64,000 bases of DNA from Scandinavium manionii (GTDB lineage: Bacteria > Pseudomonadota > Gammaproteobacteria > Enterobacterales > Enterobacteriaceae). A program made the position numbers and the translations under genes. The stretch lies in contig NZ_JALIGC010000038.1 in the NCBI RefSeq assembly GCF_024764775.1, forward strand, positions 496,001 through 560,000. Direction: 5' to 3'. Below are positions 46,911-54,357 of this stretch, piece after piece. Every line of letters starts with the position of its first letter. The stretch's first letter is position 1. The notes beneath the pieces are model-generated. The model ran no database searches. It was not told the DNA's origin and worked only from the letters and a program-made list of their open reading frames with translations.

Positions 46911-47647
46911 GCCCGTGTCTCCTCGCTCAGTAGCGATGCCGCTTCTTCATCAATGATGAAGGTAAAATTCTGATGCATCCGCAGAAACGACGCCGGACAG
47001 CCTTCATCGACAGGTTCCTCAAGCAGGCGGCGAACCGCTTCTGCCTTGCTCTGACCACTGGCAATCAGCAGAGGAATTTTAGCCGCACTGATTTCTTCAA
47101 AACCAAGGGTAAACATTTCAGTCGGCGCTTCACGGCGGCTGACACCATAAAGCATCATGGTACTTTGAATGGTTGACTCTTCATGGCGGGCGCAGAAGGC
47201 CGAAGCGGTAAATAGAGTTCCCGGCTCGCAGGCGCCAATATGACCGTTAGTCCCCAGCCCAAGCAGTTGCACATCACGAGGATAGGTAGACAGCACCTGT
47301 TTGTAGCGTAACAGTTCATACTCTTTGTTGCGGTTGCCGGCGTTGAACATATCAAAATAGGCAGGCCGCTGGGTTATCTGGTTATAAAAGTGGGTAAACA
47401 TAAAGGTGTGTACCGTATACACCGCGTTTTGATCGCCCACATACTCATCCACATTCAAAAACACGGTTTTTGAGATATCGAGCGAGCCGTCATTCACTGC
47501 CGACACCATAAGCTTAAACAGCCCCATTGGCGACGCGCCGGTGGTCAGCGAAATCACCGGACGCGCGCTATTTTGGATGCTCTGAGCGATAACGTTAAAC
47601 GCCTGCTGCGACATTGCCTGATAGTCCTTCACAATCATAAAATGCAT
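46895..47647 (-). CDS. Glucosamine-6-phosphate deaminase (NagB)-like enzyme
   Basis: This 250-residue NagB/6-phosphogluconolactonase-fold protein has the phosphate-binding SLTTGASPMGLFKLM near residue 33, NVDEYVGD near 65 with the ring-opening aspartate region, and GLGTNGHIGACEPG near 131. In the last motif the usual FNEPG reads ACEPG, and the asparagine form (NGH) resembles Gram-positive NagB. So a variant substrate is possible, such as another aminosugar 6-phosphate or a glycosylamine phosphate. The start at 47647 follows GAGGGAA. It is the middle gene of the PTS-deaminase-asparaginase operon, 9 bases after the PTS gene. Confidence 0.8.
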   Translation of the reverse strand: MHFMIVKDYQAMSQQAFNVIAQSIQNSARPVISLTTGASPMGLFKLMVSAVNDGSLDISKTVFLNVDEYVGDQNAVYTVHTFMFTHFYNQITQRPAYFDMFNAGNRNKEYELLRYKQVLSTYPRDVQLLGLGTNGHIGACEPGTLFTASAFCARHEESTIQSTMMLYGVSRREAPTEMFTLGFEEISAAKIPLLIASGQSKAEAVRRLLEEPVDEGCPASFLRMHQNFTFIIDEEAASLLSEETRACAIR

Positions 47648-47656
47648 GGTATTCCC

Positions 47657-49234
47657 TCACTGAAGCTGTTTTTTAACTGCGTTACGGATAGTGTCTACCG
47701 TCGTGCCGTAGACAATCTGGATATTGTTCTCATCGATGGGGATATAGCCGAGCGATCCCGTCGCTTTGATGATTGCTTCATCGACCTGCGCGACATCGTT
47801 GACGCAGACTCTCAGTCGGCTGTAACAGCAATCCACATTGCGAATATTCTCTTTACCGCCCAACCCCTTAATGATTGCTGCGGCCTTAAGTTGCAAAGGA
47901 TCGTTCGCGCGCTGATCGTCAGTCGGCAGGATCCCCAGAATGTCGATCGTTTGCTCATAGTCGCTGCCCCTGCCAGGCGTTTTGAGATCGAAACGCACGA
48001 TCCAGAAGCGGAACAGCCCATAGCCGCACAGCGCCATCACTACGCCAACCAGCAGGTTTATCCAGAAACGGGATTCCGGACGCAGAAAGCCATACAACAC
48101 CAGGCCGATGATATTGGCCTCCGTGCCGCCGAGCTGGCTGTGGAACATGTAGCAGAGCATCCAGCTCAGGCCATTAAACAGCGAATAAATCAGGTACCAG
48201 ACTGGTGAGACGAACAGGAAGGTAAATTCCAGCGGCTCCGTAACGCCCGCGATTATCGAGGTGAAAGCACCTGTCAGCAGCAAGGGTTTAATTTTGGCTC
48301 GCTGCTCTGGTCTGGCGGTGTGGTACATTGCCAGGGCCATCATCGGCAGCGTAAACATGGTGATCGGGATCTGCCCGCCGCGTAAAAACTTAACGATATC
48401 CGGCAGCATCATATTGACGGGCAGTACGTTGATCTTCAGGTACTCCGCAAAAATCGCTCTCGCCCCTTCTACCGTATGACCATCAGGAAATATCGCCACA
48501 CCGGACACCATGGTGTCACGAATAACGGTATTCCAGATCTGATGCAGACCGGTAGGCAGCAGCAGACGCTCACCAAAACCATAAATAAATGGGGCGAAAA
48601 TTCCCGCGTGAGAAACGCCCAGCGCGGCGTTATTGATGATATTGGAGAGGAAAATCCATAAAAAAGGAAAACATTGCCCAAAGGCGACAAAAAACATCAC
48701 GTTCGCCAACGGCACGAAGCGCACGCCGCCGAAAAAGGCCAGCGCAACCGGAAAGCGGATTTGATACACTTTATTATGGATCAACGCAGAAAGCAGCCCG
48801 GTGATAATTCCGCCGACCACCCCGGTATTTACGGTTTCAATACCCAACGTGGTAGTAAATATTTTTTCTGGAAACATTTCCCTGATTTGCGGGTTGATGG
48901 CGATCAGCGCATGCATGCCCATCAATAGCCCCAGATACCCGCAAATGGCGCCGAGTGCCGCGTACTCTCGCTCACTTTTCGCCAAGGTAAATGCCAGCGA
49001 TACGGCGAATAATAGCGGTAAATTGTCCATTATTACTGAGCCGACAGTATTCAGTAAATTCGCAATATACTGAATCACTGATGAGTTCATAAACGGCAAC
49101 AATTCTCTTAGCCGTTCATGCCAAAGGAAGAGGGACGCAACCCCCAAGAGCAGCGAAGCGAAGGAGAGCAGTGCAATCGGCGTGATAAACGCACGTGAGA
49201 GCATCTGGAAAAAATGAACATATTCCTTTTTCAT
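47657..49234 (-). CDS. PTS permease EIICB, glucose/N-acetylglucosamine family
   Basis: This 525-residue inner-membrane PTS transporter has an N-terminal EIIC domain (about 1-400) with ten or so spans, the family motif AGVTEPLEFTFLF near residue 315 and GFGERLLLPTGLHQIWN near 218. A C-terminal EIIB domain (about 430-525) carries the phospho-cysteine in NVDCCYSRLRVCV. There is no EIIA domain, so Crr is the likely donor. It is nearest in layout to MalX, PtsG and NagE. The ATG at 49234 was preferred over a TTG at 49240. It is the first gene of the operon, preceded by a CRP site and a MalI-like operator. The substrate is unknown; neighbours suggest a glycosylasparagine or aminosugar. Confidence 0.85.
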   Translation of the reverse strand: MKKEYVHFFQMLSRAFITPIALLSFASLLLGVASLFLWHERLRELLPFMNSSVIQYIANLLNTVGSVIMDNLPLLFAVSLAFTLAKSEREYAALGAICGYLGLLMGMHALIAINPQIREMFPEKIFTTTLGIETVNTGVVGGIITGLLSALIHNKVYQIRFPVALAFFGGVRFVPLANVMFFVAFGQCFPFLWIFLSNIINNAALGVSHAGIFAPFIYGFGERLLLPTGLHQIWNTVIRDTMVSGVAIFPDGHTVEGARAIFAEYLKINVLPVNMMLPDIVKFLRGGQIPITMFTLPMMALAMYHTARPEQRAKIKPLLLTGAFTSIIAGVTEPLEFTFLFVSPVWYLIYSLFNGLSWMLCYMFHSQLGGTEANIIGLVLYGFLRPESRFWINLLVGVVMALCGYGLFRFWIVRFDLKTPGRGSDYEQTIDILGILPTDDQRANDPLQLKAAAIIKGLGGKENIRNVDCCYSRLRVCVNDVAQVDEAIIKATGSLGYIPIDENNIQIVYGTTVDTIRNAVKKQLQ

Positions 49235-49322
49235 AAACAATCCAGTTGTAAAAAAAAAGAGTTCACTATCTACAGGAGACAGTGGGCAGTGATGTTATTC
49301 ATTAATCGCCATTGATGCTAAA

Positions 49323-49340
49323 TGATTAAACGGTTAATCA
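49323..49340. promoter_or_regulatory. MalI-like operator of the PTS operon
   Basis: TGATTAAACGGTTAATCA is palindromic apart from one mismatched base pair on each side of the central CG, as in LacI-family operators. Its core GATTAAACGGTTAATC resembles the E. coli MalI site. It lies about 89 bases before the PTS start, between the CRP site and a probable -10 element (TAGCAT, plus-strand 49315-49320). Confidence 0.75.
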
Positions 49341-49341
49341 T

Positions 49342-49357
49342 TGTGCAGAAGATCACA
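49342..49357. promoter_or_regulatory. CRP site of the PTS operon
   Basis: TGTGCAGAAGATCACA matches the CRP consensus at nine of ten fixed bases. Its centre is about 41 bases upstream of a start point inferred from the -10 element, a class II activation geometry. The rest of 49241-49489 shows no gene. Confidence 0.7.
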
Positions 49358-49489
49358 TAAATTATTATATGGCCAGTATCTTTAAAAGATAAATACATTA
49401 ATAGAGGATGCACTAACAACGCCAACGGATTAATATTTCGTTCGCATTTTATTTAATAATAAGATGTTTGCGTAATGACAACCCTTAAT

Positions 49490-49515
49490 AAAAAAATGGC
49501 GACACATGGTCGCCA
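49490..49515 (-). terminator. Terminator after psiE
   Basis: On the minus strand TGGCGAC/GTCGCCA is followed by TTTTTTT. It lies 7 bases past the psiE stop. Confidence 0.85.
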
Positions 49516-49521
49516 GGTTGT

Positions 49522-49932
49522 TTATTCTCGCTTTAAACGTTTCGAGTTACATAACCACAGCGTAATCACCAGCAGCAAAATAGCGGCGGAATAAATAAGC
49601 ACATCGAGTGGGGATTTATGATCCACGATGATCAGCCGCACAATGGCGGTGATCCCGATGTAGACGAAGTAGCGCAGCGGGAAATGAAAGCCGGACTGAA
49701 AGTATTTCACTATCAGCGCGATAAATTCAAAATAGAGAAAGTAAACCACCAGCCCTTCCACCAACTCGTACTTGCTGGTTTGTTCCGGGGCGAACAGGAC
49801 ATCGGCCAGATGGAGCGTTTCTTTGCCGAGGAAAACCACCAGGATCAGGCCCAGGCTGAGCAAACCCAGATTCAATACAGTCTGCAAAACGGTGGAGATA
49901 AATTCAACGCGTGGACGAGTCAGCGATGTCAT
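49522..49932 (-). CDS. psiE: Phosphate-starvation-inducible membrane protein PsiE
   Basis: This 136-residue inner-membrane protein with four spans is almost identical to E. coli PsiE (FAPEQTSKYELVEGLVVYFLY; ends NSKRLKRE). Its function is unknown; in E. coli it is activated by PhoB and repressed by CRP. The start at 49932 follows GAAGGAGAAGCTGT and fits the E. coli protein; the frame is open to 50040 without homology. In E. coli xylE and malG follow; here the accessory PTS module takes that place. Confidence 0.96.
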   Translation of the reverse strand: MTSLTRPRVEFISTVLQTVLNLGLLSLGLILVVFLGKETLHLADVLFAPEQTSKYELVEGLVVYFLYFEFIALIVKYFQSGFHFPLRYFVYIGITAIVRLIIVDHKSPLDVLIYSAAILLLVITLWLCNSKRLKRE

Positions 49933-50027
49933 ACAGCTTCTCCTTCGTTCGTTGTGGCGAACCCCTTGTATAACGCAAAAATGTGACGGGGATCTACATT
50001 TTTTGTGTATATTTCGCACATAAGTTG

Positions 50028-50051
50028 CCCCTCTCCCCATAGGAGAGAGGG
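50028..50051. repeat. CCCTCTCC-type hairpin between psiE and yjbH
   Basis: CCCCTCTCC and GGAGAGAGGG pair around CCATA. It is similar in sequence to the malE-malF hairpin and lies 19 bases beyond the yjbH stop, so it probably marks the end of the yjbEFGH transcript. No U-run follows. Confidence 0.55.
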
Positions 50052-50069
50052 TCAGAGTGAGGGGAAAAC

Positions 50070-52166
50070 TTAGCGGAAGTTCTGACTACGATCGCTGGTC
50101 ATGTCATACAGCTGGAATTTACGACCGAGCTGCTGGCCGCCGTCGCGCGTCAGCGGTGTCCAGCCAATCGATGCGCGGCTGCGGGTTGGGCCGGACGAGA
50201 ACAAGTCCAGCGGCACCGATACGTACACCCCTTTGGTGAAATCACCCTCGCCGTACTCATCCGCCGACACGTTAGTGATCGTCGCATACGCGCCCACCAC
50301 CACGCCGCTGTCGAAGTGCTTCGACACTTCCAGCGTGCCGCCTTTATCGCCCGCCAGATACTGCCCAACGCTGGCTTTCACCAGTACGTCCTGCGCGAAC
50401 GACGGCGTCCAGTAGGCGGTCAAATTCCCTACTTTGGCGCTGTAATCGGTGAACTTCATCATGTCCAGCGAGCTGGTCCAGTCACGCTGTTTGACGTAGT
50501 TGGCATCCAGGCCAAACGCCCAGTTGCTGTCGACCGGACGCCACAACACTTCGCCACCCACGCCGCCGTACATGGTTTCCAGATAGCCACCGTACACCTG
50601 GCCATAAAAATCATTGCCCAGATACTGCAAATAGTTGGCCTGCAGGTTATTCACGTAAACGTCGTTTTCCACGTATTCACGCACGTGAGTACGCACGCGC
50701 GGCAGCGTCGAGTCGTTTGGCGGATTGGTGTAGTTGAACTTGTCGTAGTTGTTGGCGAGGTTGCCAAACACGCTGCCGGTGGTCAGCAGATGGTCGGTCA
50801 CCCACCAGTCGGCGGTGGCCATCACCCCCAGCTGGTACATGTAGAAGCTTTCCGGCCCACCAATAGACTGGCTGAGCACCGGATCGACATGGAAATCAAA
50901 ACGCGATTTGTCGATGTACCAGCCCTGCTCGGTTTTGTCCGGCACCACTGGCGCTTCACGTTTCTGCACCAGTTCGGTCTGCTGACCCAGCGGCTCGCCT
51001 TCCAGATGACGCTTAAGGCTGGCGACGTTGGTTTCCGTGGTCACCTGCGGCATATTCAGACGGTTTTCAGTCACGCGAATGGTGCTGATGCCGTCCGGCA
51101 GATCGTTCATGATGATGCGGTTTGCACGCTCAATCCCTTCACGAGAATCACGGTATTTCACCTGCTCGCCAGTGACGTACAGCGTGTCGCCTTTCACCTG
51201 AATTTTCGGGTCAGCAAAACCGGCGTTGTACTTGAGCAGCGTCAGCTGATTCGCCACCACGGAGTGTTGCAGGATCGCATCCTGCGGCTGTGGCCGGTAT
51301 TTCGGTCGGCTGTTGTCGTTGTACGACGGACGCAGATCGTTGAAGTTGGTGCGCAGGGTCACGCCGAACATGAAGGTATTGCCGCGCTCGTAGCTGAGGT
51401 TAACGTCGGCCCAATCGGTCACGCGATAAATGGCGCCGACGTTAAACTTGCTTTTTTGTTCGAGTTTTCCGGCGAAGTCTTCGCTGTAGTTGTTGCCCTC
51501 GTACTCCAACTTCAGGCGCAGCGGCTGCCACGGCGTCTGGTATTCCACGCCGCCAAACAGCGAGGCCGGGCCATGGAACATCTGGCTGCTGTCCATCGAT
51601 CCCGCCTGTTTGTAGCTGTTATCGCGATAGCAATATTTGTCGCTGTAGCTACAGAACGGGTTTTTGACGTTACCGCTGGTGCCGAGGTAGCCCCAGCCGA
51701 GACCGAGGCTGAAATCAAATGGGCCCCAGGCTTTGCTGGCAACCAGATATTCCGCATCAAACAGGCCGGTCCCGCCAATATCTCGCGCCCCGACGGACAC
51801 CTGCGGCATCCAGTAGCTCTCTTCCCACAGGCGCAGCTTAAGATCGAAGGCTTTATCTTTGTAGGTCTGGTCACCGGAGAAGGCTTCCACGCTGCTGTAC
51901 TCTCGGGTTCGCACGTCCGTATAACGCAGGGTCGTTTCCAGCCACGGGAAAAGCTGCACCGAGGCAGAGTAATAGCGGTACTGGTCATTATCGCGATAGT
52001 TGAGACTCAGTTCCCCTTCCCGCGCCATGCGCGCTGTTGGCGTTTGCAGCAGGCCGACGCCGCCAAAATCTGACTGCGACGGGCCAATCGGCGCCGGGTA
52101 CGTTTCCGCATGGCAAGCCGCGCTCACGCCCAGCGCCAGCAGGCTGTAGAGAAATCTTTTTTTCAT
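50070..52166 (-). CDS. yjbH: Exopolysaccharide-associated outer-membrane protein YjbH
   Basis: This 698-residue protein has a signal peptide (MKKRFLYSLLALGVSAACHA) and the YjbH-family start GPSQSDFGGVGLLQTPTARM. Many beta strands to the C-terminus suggest an outer-membrane barrel. The yjbEFGH operon of E. coli is Rcs-regulated and affects exopolysaccharide production; YjbH is homologous to group 4 capsule GfcD. Its start overlaps the yjbG stop by one base, so translation is coupled. It is the last gene of the operon. Confidence 0.93.
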   Translation of the reverse strand: MKKRFLYSLLALGVSAACHAETYPAPIGPSQSDFGGVGLLQTPTARMAREGELSLNYRDNDQYRYYSASVQLFPWLETTLRYTDVRTREYSSVEAFSGDQTYKDKAFDLKLRLWEESYWMPQVSVGARDIGGTGLFDAEYLVASKAWGPFDFSLGLGWGYLGTSGNVKNPFCSYSDKYCYRDNSYKQAGSMDSSQMFHGPASLFGGVEYQTPWQPLRLKLEYEGNNYSEDFAGKLEQKSKFNVGAIYRVTDWADVNLSYERGNTFMFGVTLRTNFNDLRPSYNDNSRPKYRPQPQDAILQHSVVANQLTLLKYNAGFADPKIQVKGDTLYVTGEQVKYRDSREGIERANRIIMNDLPDGISTIRVTENRLNMPQVTTETNVASLKRHLEGEPLGQQTELVQKREAPVVPDKTEQGWYIDKSRFDFHVDPVLSQSIGGPESFYMYQLGVMATADWWVTDHLLTTGSVFGNLANNYDKFNYTNPPNDSTLPRVRTHVREYVENDVYVNNLQANYLQYLGNDFYGQVYGGYLETMYGGVGGEVLWRPVDSNWAFGLDANYVKQRDWTSSLDMMKFTDYSAKVGNLTAYWTPSFAQDVLVKASVGQYLAGDKGGTLEVSKHFDSGVVVGAYATITNVSADEYGEGDFTKGVYVSVPLDLFSSGPTRSRASIGWTPLTRDGGQQLGRKFQLYDMTSDRSQNFR

Positions 52167-52903
52167 TATTCCGGGATCCGCTGTGCAAGGGCACGAAGAA
52201 GCGCGGCGTTCAGATCGTCATACTTCTTCGTCCAAAGTGAGTCGGCGAAACCGACAAAAATGATGCTGCCGGGCATCGGCTCAATGTGACGCTTATTCCA
52301 GTACGCCACTGGTGCTTTTTCTTTGCGTCCATCGGGATAAATCACCCAGGCATAGCTGCGGTCCGCGCCATTCAGCAGGCTCATCTCATCGAGATACGCT
52401 GCCACGTCTTTGCCAGGGACAAACGCGGTTTTACCCGGACGGCTAATCAGCCCAAACACGCTGACGGTGGTCGGCTGCTGGCCAACCCACAGGCTGTAGT
52501 GCCCTTCCAACGGCGGGTTCGTGCGACGCCCAAGCCGCACGCGATCGGGGTCGAGGCTGACAAACTGTCTGCCGGTGACGTCCAGCGTTTGCAGTTGCTG
52601 GCGCAGGGCGTTAATGGCCGCGGCATCGTCACCGTTTTCGTCCGCCGCCAGCGCGCCAAGCTGCGACATCAGCGTCTGTTTTTGCTGCAAGGCCACGGCA
52701 GTGGCCTGTTTTTCAGCGATAACCGCCCCTGGCCACCAGCTGTTTTCCAGCCTCGGCTGCGCCACTAAATCCGCCAGATGGGCGGCCTCGGTCAGGGTTT
52801 TGGCTTCTTTTGCGCCGTTGATATACACGTCGACGGTGCCTGCGGCCAGCGCGAGCGGGGCAACAAACAGCGTCATTACTGCGGCAAGGGTGAGTTTTTT
52901 CAT
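52166..52903 (-). CDS. yjbG: Exopolysaccharide biosynthesis protein YjbG (GfcC-like)
   Basis: This 245-residue periplasmic protein has a signal peptide (first 20 residues, ending PLALAA/GTVD) and a beta-grasp-type GfcC fold. Recognised segments are TVDVYINGAKEAKTLTEAAHL, a middle PPLEGHYSLWVG and the end LLRALAQRIPE. It overlaps yjbF by 4 bases and yjbH by 1, so the operon is tightly coupled. Its role in polymer export or synthesis is known only in outline. Confidence 0.92.
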   Translation of the reverse strand: MKKLTLAAVMTLFVAPLALAAGTVDVYINGAKEAKTLTEAAHLADLVAQPRLENSWWPGAVIAEKQATAVALQQKQTLMSQLGALAADENGDDAAAINALRQQLQTLDVTGRQFVSLDPDRVRLGRRTNPPLEGHYSLWVGQQPTTVSVFGLISRPGKTAFVPGKDVAAYLDEMSLLNGADRSYAWVIYPDGRKEKAPVAYWNKRHIEPMPGSIIFVGFADSLWTKKYDDLNAALLRALAQRIPE

Positions 52904-53538
52904 TGCTTCGCCGCCTTGATCAGGGTGGTTTTCACCGGGAAGAAATTCGCACCGAGATACTGTTCTGACTGACGAATTTGTCCGTCACTATCTACCCAAA
53001 AGCGGTTCTGCCAGCTCGCCTGGTCGGTGCTGGCGTCTTCCACCAGCACGCGCACGACGGTGGATTCTCCCGCCAGCGTCAGGGTGTCGGTGCCCTGCCA
53101 GTGGAATTCAGAGCGGGCGGTGGCGTAGCGCACCTGTTTGTGTTCCGTCCAGCCCAGAGTGCGGGTCCAGCTTGCGCCATCGATAATCTGGTTAGGTTTT
53201 GCCAGTGGATCGTCGGCGAGGTTATTCACGCTGAGCAGGTTGTCGCCGCCGAGCAGCGTTTTCACGATGCGACCATGCTGCGTCACCACCGTGGCCTGAT
53301 CTTGCGTCACCCACTTCTGCTGACCGTTTTCTGAAAACGCGAGGACCACAAACAGCTGCGGGCCGTTATTGAGCTGCATGTACTGGCTGGCATACGGCAT
53401 GTTCTGGATATCGTCGGCGGTAAGCTGCACGCCTTGCGTGCCGAAAAGGCTATGCCACAACGACTTGCCGAGTCCTTCCGTGCTGGCTGAACAGGCCTGA
53501 AGCAGCAGGCAAAGAGTGAAAATAATAGGTCGCTTCAC
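52900..53538 (-). CDS. yjbF: Exopolysaccharide lipoprotein YjbF (GfcB-like)
   Basis: This 212-residue predicted lipoprotein has a lipobox LLLQAC near residue 15, and mature SSTEGLGKSLWHSLFGTQGVQLT is conserved with E. coli YjbF. The GTG start at 53538 was chosen because GGAGAAGAG lies just upstream and the length then equals E. coli (212). The 65-base gap from yjbE shows no terminator. It is homologous to GfcB of the group 4 capsule operon. Confidence 0.93.
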   Translation of the reverse strand: MKRPIIFTLCLLLQACSASTEGLGKSLWHSLFGTQGVQLTADDIQNMPYASQYMQLNNGPQLFVVLAFSENGQQKWVTQDQATVVTQHGRIVKTLLGGDNLLSVNNLADDPLAKPNQIIDGASWTRTLGWTEHKQVRYATARSEFHWQGTDTLTLAGESTVVRVLVEDASTDQASWQNRFWVDSDGQIRQSEQYLGANFFPVKTTLIKAAKQ

Positions 53539-53603
53539 GACTCTTCTCCGAAGGGGCAAAATAACCACACCGAAGTGTGGTTAGGGTTAATGACCCGTGA
53601 AAC

Positions 53604-53846
53604 TTAGCGGGTACTTGTGGTTGTTGTGGTCGTGGTTCCGGTATTGGAGCCATCACCACCACCGGTCGCCGCCAGTGCGACCCCCACGGCCGAACTTACG
53701 GCGCTGGCGCTGGTTGCGGCGGAACTGCCCGCAGACACAGACGTCGCTGCTGATCCTGCTGCATCACCGGTTTCCACCGGAGCTGCATAGACAGAAGTCG
53801 CCGCAAACGCAGAAATGGCAAAAATGCCATACATAACTTTTTTCAT
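53604..53846 (-). CDS. yjbE: Small secreted protein YjbE
   Basis: This 80-residue protein has a signal peptide (MKKVMYGIFAISAFAATSVYA) followed by a low-complexity mature part rich in Ala, Ser and Gly. It ends in a threonine run (NTG followed by a run of threonines and STR), very like E. coli YjbE. It is the first gene of yjbEFGH. The molecular role is unknown, and GfcA is the capsule-operon counterpart. Confidence 0.93.
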   Translation of the reverse strand: MKKVMYGIFAISAFAATSVYAAPVETGDAAGSAATSVSAGSSAATSASAVSSAVGVALAATGGGDGSNTGTTTTTTTSTR

Positions 53847-54357
53847 TACTATTTCCCTTCATTGGTTGAATGAATGGAGTTTCACCTGAGAAATTCAGGC
53901 GATATCGAGTATACACAACTAAAGCTGTCGAATTAGGGCTCAGGAAATAAGCAGGCGGGTTTTAGGATAATGAGAGAAAATTGTTGTTTAACAATCAAAT
54001 AAAATAATAAAACCCTTTAAATTCAATCACAATTTAAAATACACCCCTCAAGAAAATCCTAAAAAACAGATTATGCATTGCTGGTCACAATCGTTTTTAG
54101 GATTAACCTGAACAGGCGAAGGGAATAGCCTTGCGGCTCCTGCCTCTTTATTCCTTGTAATTTTAATGGGAAATGAATACTGCGATTTCTGCCTCGCGGA
54201 AATGCATTTCGCGCAGGATCAATATTCTGCGATCCACATTCTCCGTTCCTCGATTCAATTGCCAACTCTGGTTCAGGCATGTCCATCAGCCGCAGGTTTT
54301 CCCGCCTGCCGATGCGTAAAGTGACGGCATCCTGTCACTCTTGTCTGAGGCTCCATC
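53847..54357. other. AT-rich intergenic region upstream of yjbE with repeated TTTTAGGAT motifs
   Basis: The 511 bases hold no convincing gene. TTTTAGGATAA is at about 53959, its inverse AATCCTAAAAA at 54055-54065 and TTTTTAGGATT at 54094-54104; the last two form an 11-base inverted repeat. TAGGAT resembles half of the RcsAB box (TAGGAATATTCTTA), and yjbE is Rcs-controlled in E. coli. Promoters for yjbE (minus) and the isomerase-like gene (plus) must lie here but were not pinned down. Confidence 0.4.

Noticed and set aside
50316..52073. 585-codon open frame on the plus strand opposite yjbH
   Set aside because: It lies wholly antisense to a well-supported gene, has no family resemblance and no ribosome site; GC-rich codon use of yjbH keeps the opposite frame open.
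54071..54286. 71-codon minus-strand frame upstream of the isomerase-like gene
   Set aside because: No ribosome site, no resemblance to a known protein and AT-rich intergenic composition.
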